A stretch of DNA of 64,000 nt from Pseudomonadota bacterium (GTDB lineage: Bacteria > Pseudomonadota > Alphaproteobacteria > Azospirillales > Azospirillaceae). Of the stretch, positions 17,691 to 26,293 are shown in pieces. The notes under the pieces were generated by a model. The model searched no databases, was not told the DNA's origin, and saw nothing but the letters and a program-made list of their open reading frames with translations. Where the stretch lies: assembly GCA_023423695.1 (NCBI GenBank), contig JAFAFA010000079.1, positions 1 to 64,000 on the forward strand, given 5' to 3'. Numbering within the stretch: the stretch's first letter is position 1; each line of letters opens with the position of its first letter. The position numbers and the translations under genes are program-made.

Positions 17691-18674
17691 CTAAACATTC
17701 ACACCCCGCATTCCCTCCGCCGTATAGCGGTCCCCCGCCGCGACACCCGGCGGCAGCGCGTCGCTCAGCGCCTTCACCTCGGCATCGGTCAGCGTCACCG
17801 CCGCGGCGCCGACATTCTCCTCAAGATACTTGATCCGCTTGGTCCCCGCGATCGGCAGGATCTCCGGCCCCTGGGCCAGCAGCCACGCCAGCGCCACCTG
17901 TCCCGGCGTGCAGCCCTTCCGTGCGGCCAGCGCCTTCACCTGCTCGACCAAGGCCAGATTGCGGTCGAAGTTGTCCCCGGCGAAGCGCGGTGCCACCCGG
18001 CGGAAGTCGTTCTCGGCGAACTGATCGGGACTGCTTACGGCACCGGTCAGCATGCCGCGGCCGAGCGGAGCATAAGCGACCAGCGAGATTCCCAAGTCCC
18101 GGCATGCCGGCAGAACAGCTTCCTCCACGTCGCGGGTCCACAGCGAGTATTCGCTCTGTACCGCGGCGATGGGATGAACGGCATGGGCGCGGCGCAGGGT
18201 GGCGGCCGACACCTCCGACAGGCCGAGCGCCCGGACCTTCCCGGCCTTCACCAGTTCGGCCATGGCGCCGACCGTTTCCTCCACCGGAATATTCGGATTC
18301 ACGCGGTGCGCGTAATAGAGGTCGATGGTCTCCACCCCCAGCCGCTTTAGCGAGGCGTCGCAGGCCTGCGCCACATAGGCCGGGCTGGTGTCGATGCGGC
18401 GGGCGTATTCACCGGGCTGGCGAACGATGCCGAATTTCGTGGCGATCACCACCCGGTTGCGCTTGCCGGCCAGGAAGCGGGACAGGAGCGACTCGTTGTG
18501 GCCGCTGCCGTACATGTCGGCGGTGTCGTAATGGGTGACGCCCAGTTCGAACGCCCGTTCCAAGGTCGCCAGCGATTGGGCGTCGTCGGTCGGTCCATAG
18601 AACTCCGACATGCCCATGCAGCCCAGGCCAATTTCGGAAACCGAGAGAATGCTGCCGATGTTGCGCTGTTTCAT
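17691..18674 (-). CDS. Aldo/keto reductase
   Basis: NADPH-dependent oxidoreductase of the AKR13-like (YakC/PLR-type) group, 327 residues. The catalytic tetrad is seen as Asp50 and Tyr55 in HYDTADMYG, Lys80 in IATKFG and His123 in YYAHR. The substrate is unknown; such enzymes reduce a range of carbonyls. It is divergent from a TetR regulator with a 21-base palindrome between them, so it is probably the direct target of that repressor, induced by some reactive aldehyde or xenobiotic (inference). Confidence 0.92.
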   Translation of the reverse strand: MKQRNIGSILSVSEIGLGCMGMSEFYGPTDDAQSLATLERAFELGVTHYDTADMYGSGHNESLLSRFLAGKRNRVVIATKFGIVRQPGEYARRIDTSPAYVAQACDASLKRLGVETIDLYYAHRVNPNIPVEETVGAMAELVKAGKVRALGLSEVSAATLRRAHAVHPIAAVQSEYSLWTRDVEEAVLPACRDLGISLVAYAPLGRGMLTGAVSSPDQFAENDFRRVAPRFAGDNFDRNLALVEQVKALAARKGCTPGQVALAWLLAQGPEILPIAGTKRIKYLEENVGAAAVTLTDAEVKALSDALPPGVAAGDRYTAEGMRGVNV

Positions 18675-18733
18675 CGCTTTACCCCTCCCGTGCCGCGGCC
18701 GGGCGGATTACCCTGGGAGCCTGCGGCAGCAAA

Positions 18734-18754
18734 TACACTACACAGTGCAGTGTA
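18734..18754. promoter_or_regulatory. TetR-type operator palindrome
   Basis: A 21-base near-perfect palindrome with outer arms TACACT and AGTGTA and an inner CAC-A-GTG core. It lies in the 122-base divergent promoter between the aldo/keto reductase and the TetR gene. Size, symmetry and place fit a TetR dimer operator controlling both genes. Confidence 0.72.
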
Positions 18755-18796
18755 CTTGGTGGCCCATGATTGTCAATGTCTCGGGAGGGGGATGCT

Positions 18797-19417
18797 GTGC
18801 GCGGTTCGGCGAAGCGGGATGCGGTGGTGGAGGCGGCGACCCGCGCCTTCCTGACCCATGGGTACGAGGCGTCGTCGATGGACGCCATCGCCGCCGACGC
18901 CAACGTGTCCAAGCGCACCGTCTACAATCATTTCCCCGGCAAGCGGGAGCTGTTCCAGGCCGTCGTCTCCGGCCTGTATGAAGGATTCCACAGCGATGGC
19001 GACCAGACCCTTCGCCATGACCAGCCGCCGGAGCAGGCGCTTCCCGCCTTCCTGCGGTCGCTGCTGGTGCATATGGGGCGACCGGTGGTGCGGGGTCTGC
19101 TGCGCCTCGTCATCGCCGAGCATCAGCGCTTTCCCGAGCTGTCGCAGATCTATCTGGAGGGCGGGAAGGGGCAGGCCTATGCGCTGCTCGACGACTACAT
19201 CGCCGCCCAGCATGCTCGCGGGCGCCTGAATGCGCCTGATCCGCATGTGGCGGCGACCCAGTTGATGGGCGGGCTGAAGGAGGTGCTGTTCTGGCCGACC
19301 ATGCTGGGCCTGCCGGTCACGGCAGATCCGGAGCGGGTGATCGCCGAGTCGGTGGCGGCGCTGGTGCGGGCTTACGGCACGGCGGCGGTCAGCGGTCGCG
19401 AAGGTCCGACGGGTTGA
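18797..19417 (+). CDS. TetR/AcrR family transcriptional regulator
   Basis: A 206-residue one-component repressor. The N-terminal HTH (residues about 5-55) has the family signature FLTHGYEASSMDAIAADANVSKRTVYNHFPGKRELF. The C-terminal ligand-binding helical domain resembles the AefR-like group. The GTG at 18797 is chosen because GGGAGGGGG lies 5 bases upstream; the frame is open further up to TTG 18770 and ATG 18776. It is divergent from the aldo/keto reductase with an operator between them. Its 3' end overlaps the convergent AraC-family gene by 29 bases. Confidence 0.9.
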   Translation: MRGSAKRDAVVEAATRAFLTHGYEASSMDAIAADANVSKRTVYNHFPGKRELFQAVVSGLYEGFHSDGDQTLRHDQPPEQALPAFLRSLLVHMGRPVVRGLLRLVIAEHQRFPELSQIYLEGGKGQAYALLDDYIAAQHARGRLNAPDPHVAATQLMGGLKEVLFWPTMLGLPVTADPERVIAESVAALVRAYGTAAVSGREGPTG

Positions 19418-20258
19418 CGCCGACGGCCGCGCGGATGCGCCGGGCGAAGTGGGACCGGTTGGAATAGCCGCAGGCCTCCGCCGCCTCCTGCACGCTCATC
19501 CCCTCGCGTTCCAGAAGATCGCGGGCATGGGCGACGCGTTCCTCGACCAGGATGCTGCGAACGGAGCAGCCCTCCTCGGACAATCGGCGGCGCAGCGTGC
19601 CGGTGCTGAGGTTGAGTGCGTCGGCGACGCTCTCCGCCGTCCAGGCGGTGTCGGGCCGGGTGCGCAGCAGTTGGCGCACCGCATCGGAGGTGCCGGTCGG
19701 CGCGACGGGACCCAGCCACCAGACGCCGTCCTCCAGCAGCGCCAGAAGCACCTCCATGCAGCGATGCTCGGCCAGCTTGGGCGGCAGCGGCGGATCGGCG
19801 GTCAGGCCGGTTGCGGCGTGGTGGATGGCGTCGGTCAGGGCCGGCGTGAGGGTGACATGCCAGTCGCCCGGCCGGGCGCGCGGGGTCAACCCCTCGGTGC
19901 CATGGGCGCGCAGAAGGCGCCGCACCATATCCGCCGGGAATTCCAGCACCAGCGCGCGGTAACGGCCGGCGGTGCCGGGATCGTTCACCACCGACCCGCT
20001 CCAGCCCGGCGGCAGCAGCATGGCCGTGCCGGTGGCGAAACGGCGGGTGGTGCCGGAGGCGTCGGTCAGTTCCTTGACGCCCTCCAGCACGGCGATCAGA
20101 GCGGTGCGCTCGATCCGCACCTCGGCCAGCCGCTCACGGTCATGGGCGACGAAGGCCCACAGTTCCGGCCGGTGCGGACGGTCACCCGCTCCGGGACGTT
20201 GGTCACGGGCGACGAAGCGGGACAGGCGGGCGAGGAGGTCTGGACCCATGGGCACCAT
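19389..20258 (-). CDS. AraC family transcriptional regulator
   Basis: A 289-residue regulator. The N-terminal part (about 20-150) looks like a cupin-type sensing domain. The C-terminal double HTH (about 190-289) includes ESVADALNLSTGTLRRRL and SVQEAAEACGYSNRSHFARRIRAAVG, the AraC/XylS signature. The inducer and targets are unknown. The PEBP-like gene begins upstream on the same strand and ends 25 bases before it, so the two may form an operon. Confidence 0.88.
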   Translation of the reverse strand: MVPMGPDLLARLSRFVARDQRPGAGDRPHRPELWAFVAHDRERLAEVRIERTALIAVLEGVKELTDASGTTRRFATGTAMLLPPGWSGSVVNDPGTAGRYRALVLEFPADMVRRLLRAHGTEGLTPRARPGDWHVTLTPALTDAIHHAATGLTADPPLPPKLAEHRCMEVLLALLEDGVWWLGPVAPTGTSDAVRQLLRTRPDTAWTAESVADALNLSTGTLRRRLSEEGCSVRSILVEERVAHARDLLEREGMSVQEAAEACGYSNRSHFARRIRAAVGVNPSDLRDR

Positions 20259-20282
20259 CCTATGGCGGCGGCCGGCAGGCGA

Positions 20283-20840
20283 TCAACGGCCGTAGCGGGC
20301 AATCAGAGTCGCCTTCGCCAGCGTGGCGGCGTTCAGGTTGAAGCCGACCATGGCGCCCGACGCATCGGCCGGCAGGGGCAGGCTGTCGACCTTCAGCGCG
20401 TGGACGGTGACGACATAGCGATGGGGCGTGTCGCCCTGCGGCGGGCAGGGGCCGCCATAGCCGGCGGTGCCGAAATCGGTGCGGCTCTGCACCGCGCCGG
20501 CGGGCAGCATCGGCTTTGCCGGGTCGCCGGCACCGGCGGGCAGGCCGCGGGTGTCGGCCGGCAGGTTGAACAGCACCCAATGCCACCAGCCGCTGCCGGT
20601 CGGGGCGTCGGGATCGTAGATGGTGACGGCGAGGCTGCGGGTGCCGGCCGGCGGTTCGCTCCAGCTCAGGGCCGGCGACCGGTTGCCGCCGCTGCAGCCG
20701 AATCCGGCGAAGACGTTGCGCTCCGGGATCGGCGATGCGTCGGTGAAGTCGGGGCTGCGCAGTTCGAAGGCGGCTGCGGGAGCGGCGGTCAGCAGCAGGG
20801 CGGCCAGCATGGCCGGGCGGGCGAAAATGGTCGGGTTCAT
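20283..20840 (-). CDS. YbhB/YbcL family PEBP-like protein
   Basis: Member of the phosphatidylethanolamine-binding protein / Raf kinase inhibitor-like family. The 185-residue form starts at ATG 20838-20840 with GAGGTG upstream and carries a signal peptide (MNPTIFARPAMLAALLLTAAPAAA), so it is periplasmic. The ligand-binding blocks are SLAVTIYDPDAPTGSGWWHW, YGGPCPPQGDTPHRYVVTVHAL and the C-terminal NAATLAKATLIARYGR. Bacterial members have no settled physiological role. Confidence 0.9.
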   Translation of the reverse strand: MNPTIFARPAMLAALLLTAAPAAAFELRSPDFTDASPIPERNVFAGFGCSGGNRSPALSWSEPPAGTRSLAVTIYDPDAPTGSGWWHWVLFNLPADTRGLPAGAGDPAKPMLPAGAVQSRTDFGTAGYGGPCPPQGDTPHRYVVTVHALKVDSLPLPADASGAMVGFNLNAATLAKATLIARYGR

Positions 20841-20877
20841 CGGGGCACCTCCGCTGAGTGGGATGCCCATGACGATA

Positions 20878-20903
20878 AAGGGCCGCGGATCGCTCCGCGG
20901 CCC
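20878..20903 (-). terminator. Intrinsic terminator after hemB
   Basis: The arms GGGCCGCGGA and TCCGCGGCCC form a 10-bp stem with a 4-base loop. On the minus strand it is followed by CTTTAT. It lies 30 bases past the hemB stop. Confidence 0.65.
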
Positions 20904-20932
20904 CGGACGGCTCAAAGATGGCTCCGAACTGC

Positions 20933-21949
20933 TCAGCCTTGCTTGAGCAGCTTCGCGGCGTCCACCGCGCCATAGGTCAGGATGGCGTCGCAGCCGGCTC
21001 GCTTGAAGCCCATCAGGGTCTCCAGCAGGGCCTTGTCGTAGTTCAGCCAGCCGTTGGCCGATGCGGCGCGCAGCATCGCGTATTCGCCCGACACGTGATA
21101 GGCGAAGGTCGGAACCGCGAACTGGTCCTTCACCCGGCGGATGATGTCGAGATAGGGCAGCCCCGGCTTCACCATCACCATGTCCGCCCCTTCCTGCAGG
21201 TCGCAGGCGACCTCGCGCAGGGCTTCGTCGGTGTTGGCGGGGTTCATCTGGTAGGTGGTCTTGTCGCCTTTCAGGAAGCCGCCGGAGTTCACCGCGTCGC
21301 GGAAGGGGCCGTAGAAGGCGGAGGCGTATTTCGCCGCATAGGAACAGACGCGGGTCAGATGGTAGCCGTCCTTGTCCAGCGCGTCGCGGATGGAACCGAT
21401 GCGGCCGTCCATCATGTCGGATGGGGCTACGATGTCGACCCCGGCCTCCGCCTGCGACAGGGCTTGGCGGATCAGGACCTCGACGGTCTCGTCATTCTGG
21501 ATGTAGCCGTCGCGCAGCAGGCCGTCATGGCCGTGGGTGGTGTAGGGGTCAAGCGCCACGTCGCCCAGGATGCCGACCTCCGGTGCCGCCGCCTTGACCG
21601 CGCGGATGGCGCGGTTCATCAGGTTTTCCGGATTGTAGGCTTCCGCCGCGTCTTCCGACTTGCCATCCGAGCCGACGACCGGGAACAACGCGATGCATGG
21701 AATTCCGAGCGAGCCGGCGGACGCCACCGCTTCGCACAGCAGGTCGATGGTCAGGCGCTCCACGCCGGGCATGGAGGCGACGGGCTCCCGACGATTCTCG
21801 CCCTCGATCACGAAGACCGGCCAGATCAGGTCGTCGACGGTCAGCGTGTTCTCGGCGACCAGACGGCGGGTCCAGGCGTCGGCGCGGTTGCGGCGCAGAC
21901 GGGTGCGCGGGAAGGCGGCGGGGAGGGAGATCGGCATCGGGAAGACCAT
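20933..21949 (-). CDS. hemB: Porphobilinogen synthase (delta-aminolevulinate dehydratase)
   Basis: Joins two 5-aminolevulinate molecules to porphobilinogen in tetrapyrrole synthesis. It is 338 residues. Catalytic lysines lie in YGPFRDAV...FLKGDK and MVKPGLPYLDI. The metal-site loop reads DVALDPYTTHGHDG, with Asp and no cysteines, so it belongs to the magnesium/potassium-type enzymes, not the zinc type. A second ATG four codons in (MPISLP) is an alternative start. Confidence 0.95.
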   Translation of the reverse strand: MVFPMPISLPAAFPRTRLRRNRADAWTRRLVAENTLTVDDLIWPVFVIEGENRREPVASMPGVERLTIDLLCEAVASAGSLGIPCIALFPVVGSDGKSEDAAEAYNPENLMNRAIRAVKAAAPEVGILGDVALDPYTTHGHDGLLRDGYIQNDETVEVLIRQALSQAEAGVDIVAPSDMMDGRIGSIRDALDKDGYHLTRVCSYAAKYASAFYGPFRDAVNSGGFLKGDKTTYQMNPANTDEALREVACDLQEGADMVMVKPGLPYLDIIRRVKDQFAVPTFAYHVSGEYAMLRAASANGWLNYDKALLETLMGFKRAGCDAILTYGAVDAAKLLKQG

Positions 21950-22053
21950 GCACTTAGAACGAGTGCGGCGATCCTACGCCTTCCCGCATAGTGAACTCAA
22001 GCCATGGGGGCGCCTGCGGTCCCTTGGGATGGGCCGGCAGCCTTGCGCACGCC

Positions 22054-22962
22054 TCATGCCCTGTCCCGTTCGTGCCCTCTTGAAAGGCGGTCGGCCGTTT
22101 CCCAGGCGGCGGCGACCGGATCGCCGGTCACGGGTCGGAATCCGGTGTCCTGCGTCTGCAGGATCCAGCGGTTCCCCTGCTTGCGATAGGTGGACACCAG
22201 CCCGCCGGTGAAGGCCGCACCCTCCCACGACCGCACTTCGAAGGTCACCGTCGGATGCTCGACGGTGATCAGGTTGTAGGCGTTGGTCTCGTTCCGCAGC
22301 CGGGTGGAGGTTGCGGTGGAGGCCTGGGCCACCAGGATCGAGCGGGCGATCTGGGTGTGGAAGCTCATGATGTCGCCGGAATAGGCCTTGTGCAGATGGC
22401 CAGCCAACAGCAGGTCGACGCCGCAGCTTTCCAGCGTTGGCAGGGCCAGCTTGTGCCGTCCGACCAGTTGGGTCTTCGGCAAGTCCGGCGGCGGCAGGAA
22501 GGGATGGTGGGTGAACAGCACCTTGAACACGGTGTCGGGCATGCCGCAGAACACCTCGCGCACGCGGGCGATCTGCCTCTTGTTCATCCGCCCTTCGGAA
22601 AAATCCATGATGACGGGGCGGGCGGTGTTGATGCCCAGCACGGCGATTTCGTTGTCGACATGCAGCGGGCTGAAATCGCTCGTGATGTAGCGCCGGTAAT
22701 GGCCGAACGGGTCGGTGAAGCGCTTGAACACATTATAAACCGGGATGTCATGATTCCCCGGTACGGCCATGTAGGGAAAGGGTAATTTCTGCAGGAAGGC
22801 TCGCGCTTCCTCGAAGTGGCGTGCTTTCGCCCGCTGCACGAAGTCGCCGGAGATGACGATAAGATCGGGTGCCTGGGCCGTCAGGTCGGCCAGCAATCCA
22901 TCGACCACACGGGGGTCGATCCGCCCGAAATGCAGATCGGAAATGTGAGCGAGCCGTTTCAC
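22054..22962 (-). CDS. Calcineurin-like metallophosphoesterase
   Basis: A 302-residue cytoplasmic phosphoesterase with the full di-metal motif set: HISDLHFGRID at the N terminus, VISGDFVQR, VPGNHD, VLFTHHPF and LAGHLHKAY. It most resembles the cAMP phosphodiesterase-like CpdA/Icc group, but the substrate is not fixed by sequence. It starts 19 bases after the stop of the lipid kinase gene on the same strand, so the two probably share a transcript. Confidence 0.9.
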   Translation of the reverse strand: MKRLAHISDLHFGRIDPRVVDGLLADLTAQAPDLIVISGDFVQRAKARHFEEARAFLQKLPFPYMAVPGNHDIPVYNVFKRFTDPFGHYRRYITSDFSPLHVDNEIAVLGINTARPVIMDFSEGRMNKRQIARVREVFCGMPDTVFKVLFTHHPFLPPPDLPKTQLVGRHKLALPTLESCGVDLLLAGHLHKAYSGDIMSFHTQIARSILVAQASTATSTRLRNETNAYNLITVEHPTVTFEVRSWEGAAFTGGLVSTYRKQGNRWILQTQDTGFRPVTGDPVAAAWETADRLSRGHERDRA

Positions 22963-22981
22963 GCCAGCTTCATCCTTTCTC

Positions 22982-23875
22982 TCAGCCGGGTGCCAGAACC
23001 TTCAGGGCTCCGGGGCGAATCCGGTAGTGAAGCGGCGCGTGCAGCTTCCGGATCTCGCCGTCGTTGACCATCTTCAGGCGATGGCGGCGGCTGTGGACCG
23101 TCAGGCTGGTGACCGCATAGGTGTCGAGCGCCTCGTCCTGCTTCCAGGATCCGGCGACCAGCCGTCCCATCAACCGAAGCATCGCGAAGGCGTTCCGTTC
23201 GCGGGCGACGTAGACCCCAAGTTTTCCGGCGTCCAGCGACTGGCGCGTCAGGACCAGACCGAAGCCGTCGTCGTAGACATTGTTGGAGACGACCAGGATC
23301 GGCGTGCGCATCCGCTTCGGCCCTTCGCCCCAATCCAGGCGGACGTCCAGCATCGGCAGCCGGTACAGCGTCTTCGCCAGGGCCAGCGCGGCACCCGGCC
23401 ATTTCAGCAGCCGGTGCTGCTTGCGCTGGCGTTCGCGTTCCTGCACCACCTGGGGATAGAAGCCGAGGACGGAGCTGTTGGTGTAGGGCTCGCCGTTCAC
23501 CTCGGCCACGTCGATGACACGAACCCGCCCGGCGGCCAGCGCCTCTGCCGCCGCCTCCAGTTCAAGCGGAACATGAAGATCGCGGGCCAGAAGATTGAGG
23601 GTGCCTAGGGGAATCACCCCCAGCGTCTTGCCGGTGGGCAGCGCCAGCTTCACCGCGCTGTGCAGCGTGCCGTCGCCGCCGCCGACCACCACCGTCTCGG
23701 CGTCCGACTCCAGCACCCGCTGGATCGTCTCGGTGCATTGGGCGCCGTCGACGGTGTGCAGGTCGACCTCGGCGCCACGCCGCTCGAAGGCGGCGCGGAT
23801 CGCCTGCTTGGCCCCGTCCAACGGTCGGTCGACCAGCGAGCCGGCCTGCTGGTTCAGGATGATACCTACCTTCAT
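22982..23875 (-). CDS. Diacylglycerol kinase family lipid kinase
   Basis: A YegS/DgkB-type lipid kinase of 297 residues, starting at MKVGIILNQQAGS (ATG at 23875); the frame is open 60 codons upstream without family features. The nucleotide site is VVVGGGDGTLHSAVKL with the GGDGT signature, and PLGTLNLLARDL follows as in the family. It probably phosphorylates diacylglycerol or a related lipid at the membrane. It is paired with the downstream metallophosphoesterase. Confidence 0.9.
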   Translation of the reverse strand: MKVGIILNQQAGSLVDRPLDGAKQAIRAAFERRGAEVDLHTVDGAQCTETIQRVLESDAETVVVGGGDGTLHSAVKLALPTGKTLGVIPLGTLNLLARDLHVPLELEAAAEALAAGRVRVIDVAEVNGEPYTNSSVLGFYPQVVQERERQRKQHRLLKWPGAALALAKTLYRLPMLDVRLDWGEGPKRMRTPILVVSNNVYDDGFGLVLTRQSLDAGKLGVYVARERNAFAMLRLMGRLVAGSWKQDEALDTYAVTSLTVHSRRHRLKMVNDGEIRKLHAPLHYRIRPGALKVLAPG

Positions 23876-24206
23876 GGCTGACCGGCCCGGTTGTGAAGCG
23901 GCATGGCGAAGAACCTTCCGTGGATCTGCCCCTGTATCTGCCCATAGCTCTGCGTCTCGGGGCTGTGCTGTACAGATGAGAGCGTGAGCGCAACGGTCCA
24001 AGGGGGGCGAAGTTCCTTGACCGGTCGTGCGGCGGCTCTTGCGAACATCCGGCACCGTATGGCCGGTTTGACAGGGGCGCAGGCTCCCGTATCATCTGCG
24101 GTGGCCGCAAGCTTCGCCCGTTGTGTCAGGGGATGCATCAGGGGTGGACGGAGCGGGTGGCCCGCCACCGCCCGATTTCCAACGATAATCGAGAAAATAC
24201 AAGACG
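23876..24206. other. Divergent intergenic region
   Basis: A 331-base spacer between the lipid kinase and the enoyl-CoA hydratase-type gene. No convincing small gene, operator or hairpin was seen; it must hold two divergent promoters. Confidence 0.5.
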
Positions 24207-25268
24207 ATGAGTGACGCTGCTGAGATTCTGTTCGAACGCCGGGGGGCCATCGGCCTCGTCACGCTCAACCGGCCGAAGGCCCTGAACGCCCTGACCCTGG
24301 GCATGATCAGGCTGTTCGACCCGCAGCTGCGGGCCTGGAATGCCGACCCGGAGGTCAAGGCCGTCGTGATCCGCGGCGCGGGCGAGAAGGCCTTCTGCGC
24401 CGGCGGCGACGTCGTCAGCCTGTACGAGGCCGGCAAGGCCGCGAAGGAAGGGCGTGGCGACACGGCACCGGTCCGCGCCTTCTTCAGCGAGGAGTATGTG
24501 CTGAACCGGATGATCAAGCGGCTGTCCAAACCCTATGTCGCACTGATCGACGGCATCTCCATGGGCGGCGGCGTCGGCCTGTCGGTGCATGGCAGCCACC
24601 GCATCGTCACCGAACGCACCCTGTTCGCCATGCCGGAGACGGGCATCGGCCTCTATCCCGACGTCGGTGGCACCTATTTCCTGCCGCGGCTGCCGGGACA
24701 GGTGGGTATCTGGCTGGGCCTGACCGGCGACCGGCTGAAGGCCGCGGACATGCTGGCGATCGGCGCCGCCGACGCGTTCGTGCCGAGTGGCAGGATCGAC
24801 GCGCTGATCGATGATCTGGCGGCCGGCGTCCCGGCGGACGAGGCGATGGCAGCCCATCGCGGCGAGGCCGGCGCGGCGTCCGTCACCGCGATTCGCACTG
24901 CGGTCGACCGCTGCTACGGCTTCGACAGTGTCGAGGCGATCATCAAGGCGCTGGAGGCGGAAGGGACCGAGTGGGCGGCCGGACAGGTCGCTACGCTGCG
25001 CCGGGTGTCGCCGACCAGCCTGAAGGTGACGCTGGCGGCCCTGCGCCGCGGGGCCAAACTGGATTTCGAGGCCTGCATGGTGCAGGAGCTCCGCCTCAGC
25101 CTTGCCTGCCTTGCCGGGGACGATTTCTACGAAGGCATCCGCGCCGTCCTGGTCGACAAGGACAAGAATCCGAAATGGAAGCCGGCCGATCTGGTCGATG
25201 TCGGACCGTCCGACGTGGAGCGTCATTTCGCCGAACCCGCGGACGGCGATCTGCTGTTCCGCGACTGA
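24207..25268 (+). CDS. 3-hydroxyisobutyryl-CoA hydrolase (enoyl-CoA hydratase/isomerase family)
   Basis: Crotonase-fold thioesterase of 353 residues, probably hydrolysing 3-hydroxyisobutyryl-CoA in valine breakdown. The oxyanion-hole blocks are GAGEKAFCAGGDV and DGISMGGGVGLSVHG. The block FAMPETGIGLYPDVGGTYFLPRL and the C-terminal half (residues 230-353) separate it from ordinary enoyl-CoA hydratases of about 260 residues. No other valine catabolism gene is adjacent, but a branched-chain-type ABC importer lies 2.5 kb downstream. Confidence 0.87.
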   Translation: MSDAAEILFERRGAIGLVTLNRPKALNALTLGMIRLFDPQLRAWNADPEVKAVVIRGAGEKAFCAGGDVVSLYEAGKAAKEGRGDTAPVRAFFSEEYVLNRMIKRLSKPYVALIDGISMGGGVGLSVHGSHRIVTERTLFAMPETGIGLYPDVGGTYFLPRLPGQVGIWLGLTGDRLKAADMLAIGAADAFVPSGRIDALIDDLAAGVPADEAMAAHRGEAGAASVTAIRTAVDRCYGFDSVEAIIKALEAEGTEWAAGQVATLRRVSPTSLKVTLAALRRGAKLDFEACMVQELRLSLACLAGDDFYEGIRAVLVDKDKNPKWKPADLVDVGPSDVERHFAEPADGDLLFRD

Positions 25269-25287
25269 CGCTATAGCTGTGGGAAGC

Positions 25288-25311
25288 GGCCCCGGCGCGG
25301 TTCTCGGGGCC
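25288..25311 (+). terminator. Hairpin after the hydrolase gene
   Basis: The arms GGCCCCG and CGGGGCC form a 7-bp stem with a 10-base loop, 20 bases after the stop codon. There is no T-run, so termination strength is uncertain. Confidence 0.4.
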
Positions 25312-25519
25312 ACTCCGTTCCGGTTATGCCCGCGCCTCCACCCGGTCGAAAACATTCGGATGGGGGCACCCGGCAAAAGGTGCCTGTACAGACGGGTTGT
25401 GCCAGACTTTTTCCGGAATTATTAGGATGATTGCCGACGAATGATCGGTTAATCTCGCTTTAAGGTCCCGGTATCGTCCTTGCGCGGGGAACGGCCGGTT
25501 AGAGCCAAAGGAGACCGCG

Positions 25520-25993
25520 GTGCGCAAACCCTATTACGAGAGCATTCTGTTGATCGAGCGGCTTCACCGCCACTTTCTCGAAGTGCTCAAGACCGAACTC
25601 GACCGGCTTGGGATCCAGGACATCAACAACGTCCAGAGCCTGATCCTCTACAATATCGGTGAAGACGAGATGACGGTCGGCGAACTGACCGCGCGCGGCT
25701 ATTACCTTGGTTCCAACGTCTCCTACAACGTCAAGAAGATGGTCGAGAACGGCTATCTCGGACAGGAACGCTCTCCGCATGACCGCCGGTCCGTCCGCGT
25801 CCGCCTGTCGGAAAAGGGTCTGGACCTGCGTGAGAAGATCAGCGTCATGTTCGAACGTCATCTGGCTGCCCTGGAAAAGGCCGGCTTCAGTGATGAAGAA
25901 CTGACCAAGGCGAACGAGACCCTGCGCAAGCTCGAACGCTTCTGGTCGGCTTCGCTCGACTACAGCGGCTTTCCGATGACGTCCGCGGCCTGA
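25520..25993 (+). CDS. MarR family regulator, LdtR-like
   Basis: A 157-residue winged-helix regulator with long flanking helices. The recognition region reads TARGYYLGSNVSYNVKKMVENGYLGQERSPHDRRSVRVRLSEKG. Sequence and length resemble the alphaproteobacterial LdtR group, which controls an L,D-transpeptidase and osmotic tolerance genes in rhizobia. That role is inferred here, since no transpeptidase is adjacent. The start is GTG at 25520 with AAAGGAG upstream. Confidence 0.82.
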   Translation: MRKPYYESILLIERLHRHFLEVLKTELDRLGIQDINNVQSLILYNIGEDEMTVGELTARGYYLGSNVSYNVKKMVENGYLGQERSPHDRRSVRVRLSEKGLDLREKISVMFERHLAALEKAGFSDEELTKANETLRKLERFWSASLDYSGFPMTSAA

Positions 25994-26293
25994 AAACAGG
26001 CCGGGTTTCGCTACGGCCCCCGCGGTTCCGGCTCCCGCGGGTGGCATCCGGTCATGCTTCCCATCCCTTCGCACTCCTTGTGTTTTTTCATGGGGGTCCG
26101 GTCGAAGACCGGCAGAACAGGTCAGGGAAGCAAAGCCGAACGAGCCGGTATCTTCGCGATCTTTCCGCAGTGTTCCATTTTTGTCGCTGAACCCTTCCGT
26201 GTCCTTTCGCGTTGACGGGATTCGGCTCCTGTGCGCTCGGACGATGTCCAGCCGGCAGGCCGCTTCGCGGGCATTTACTGGAACGGGCGGCGC

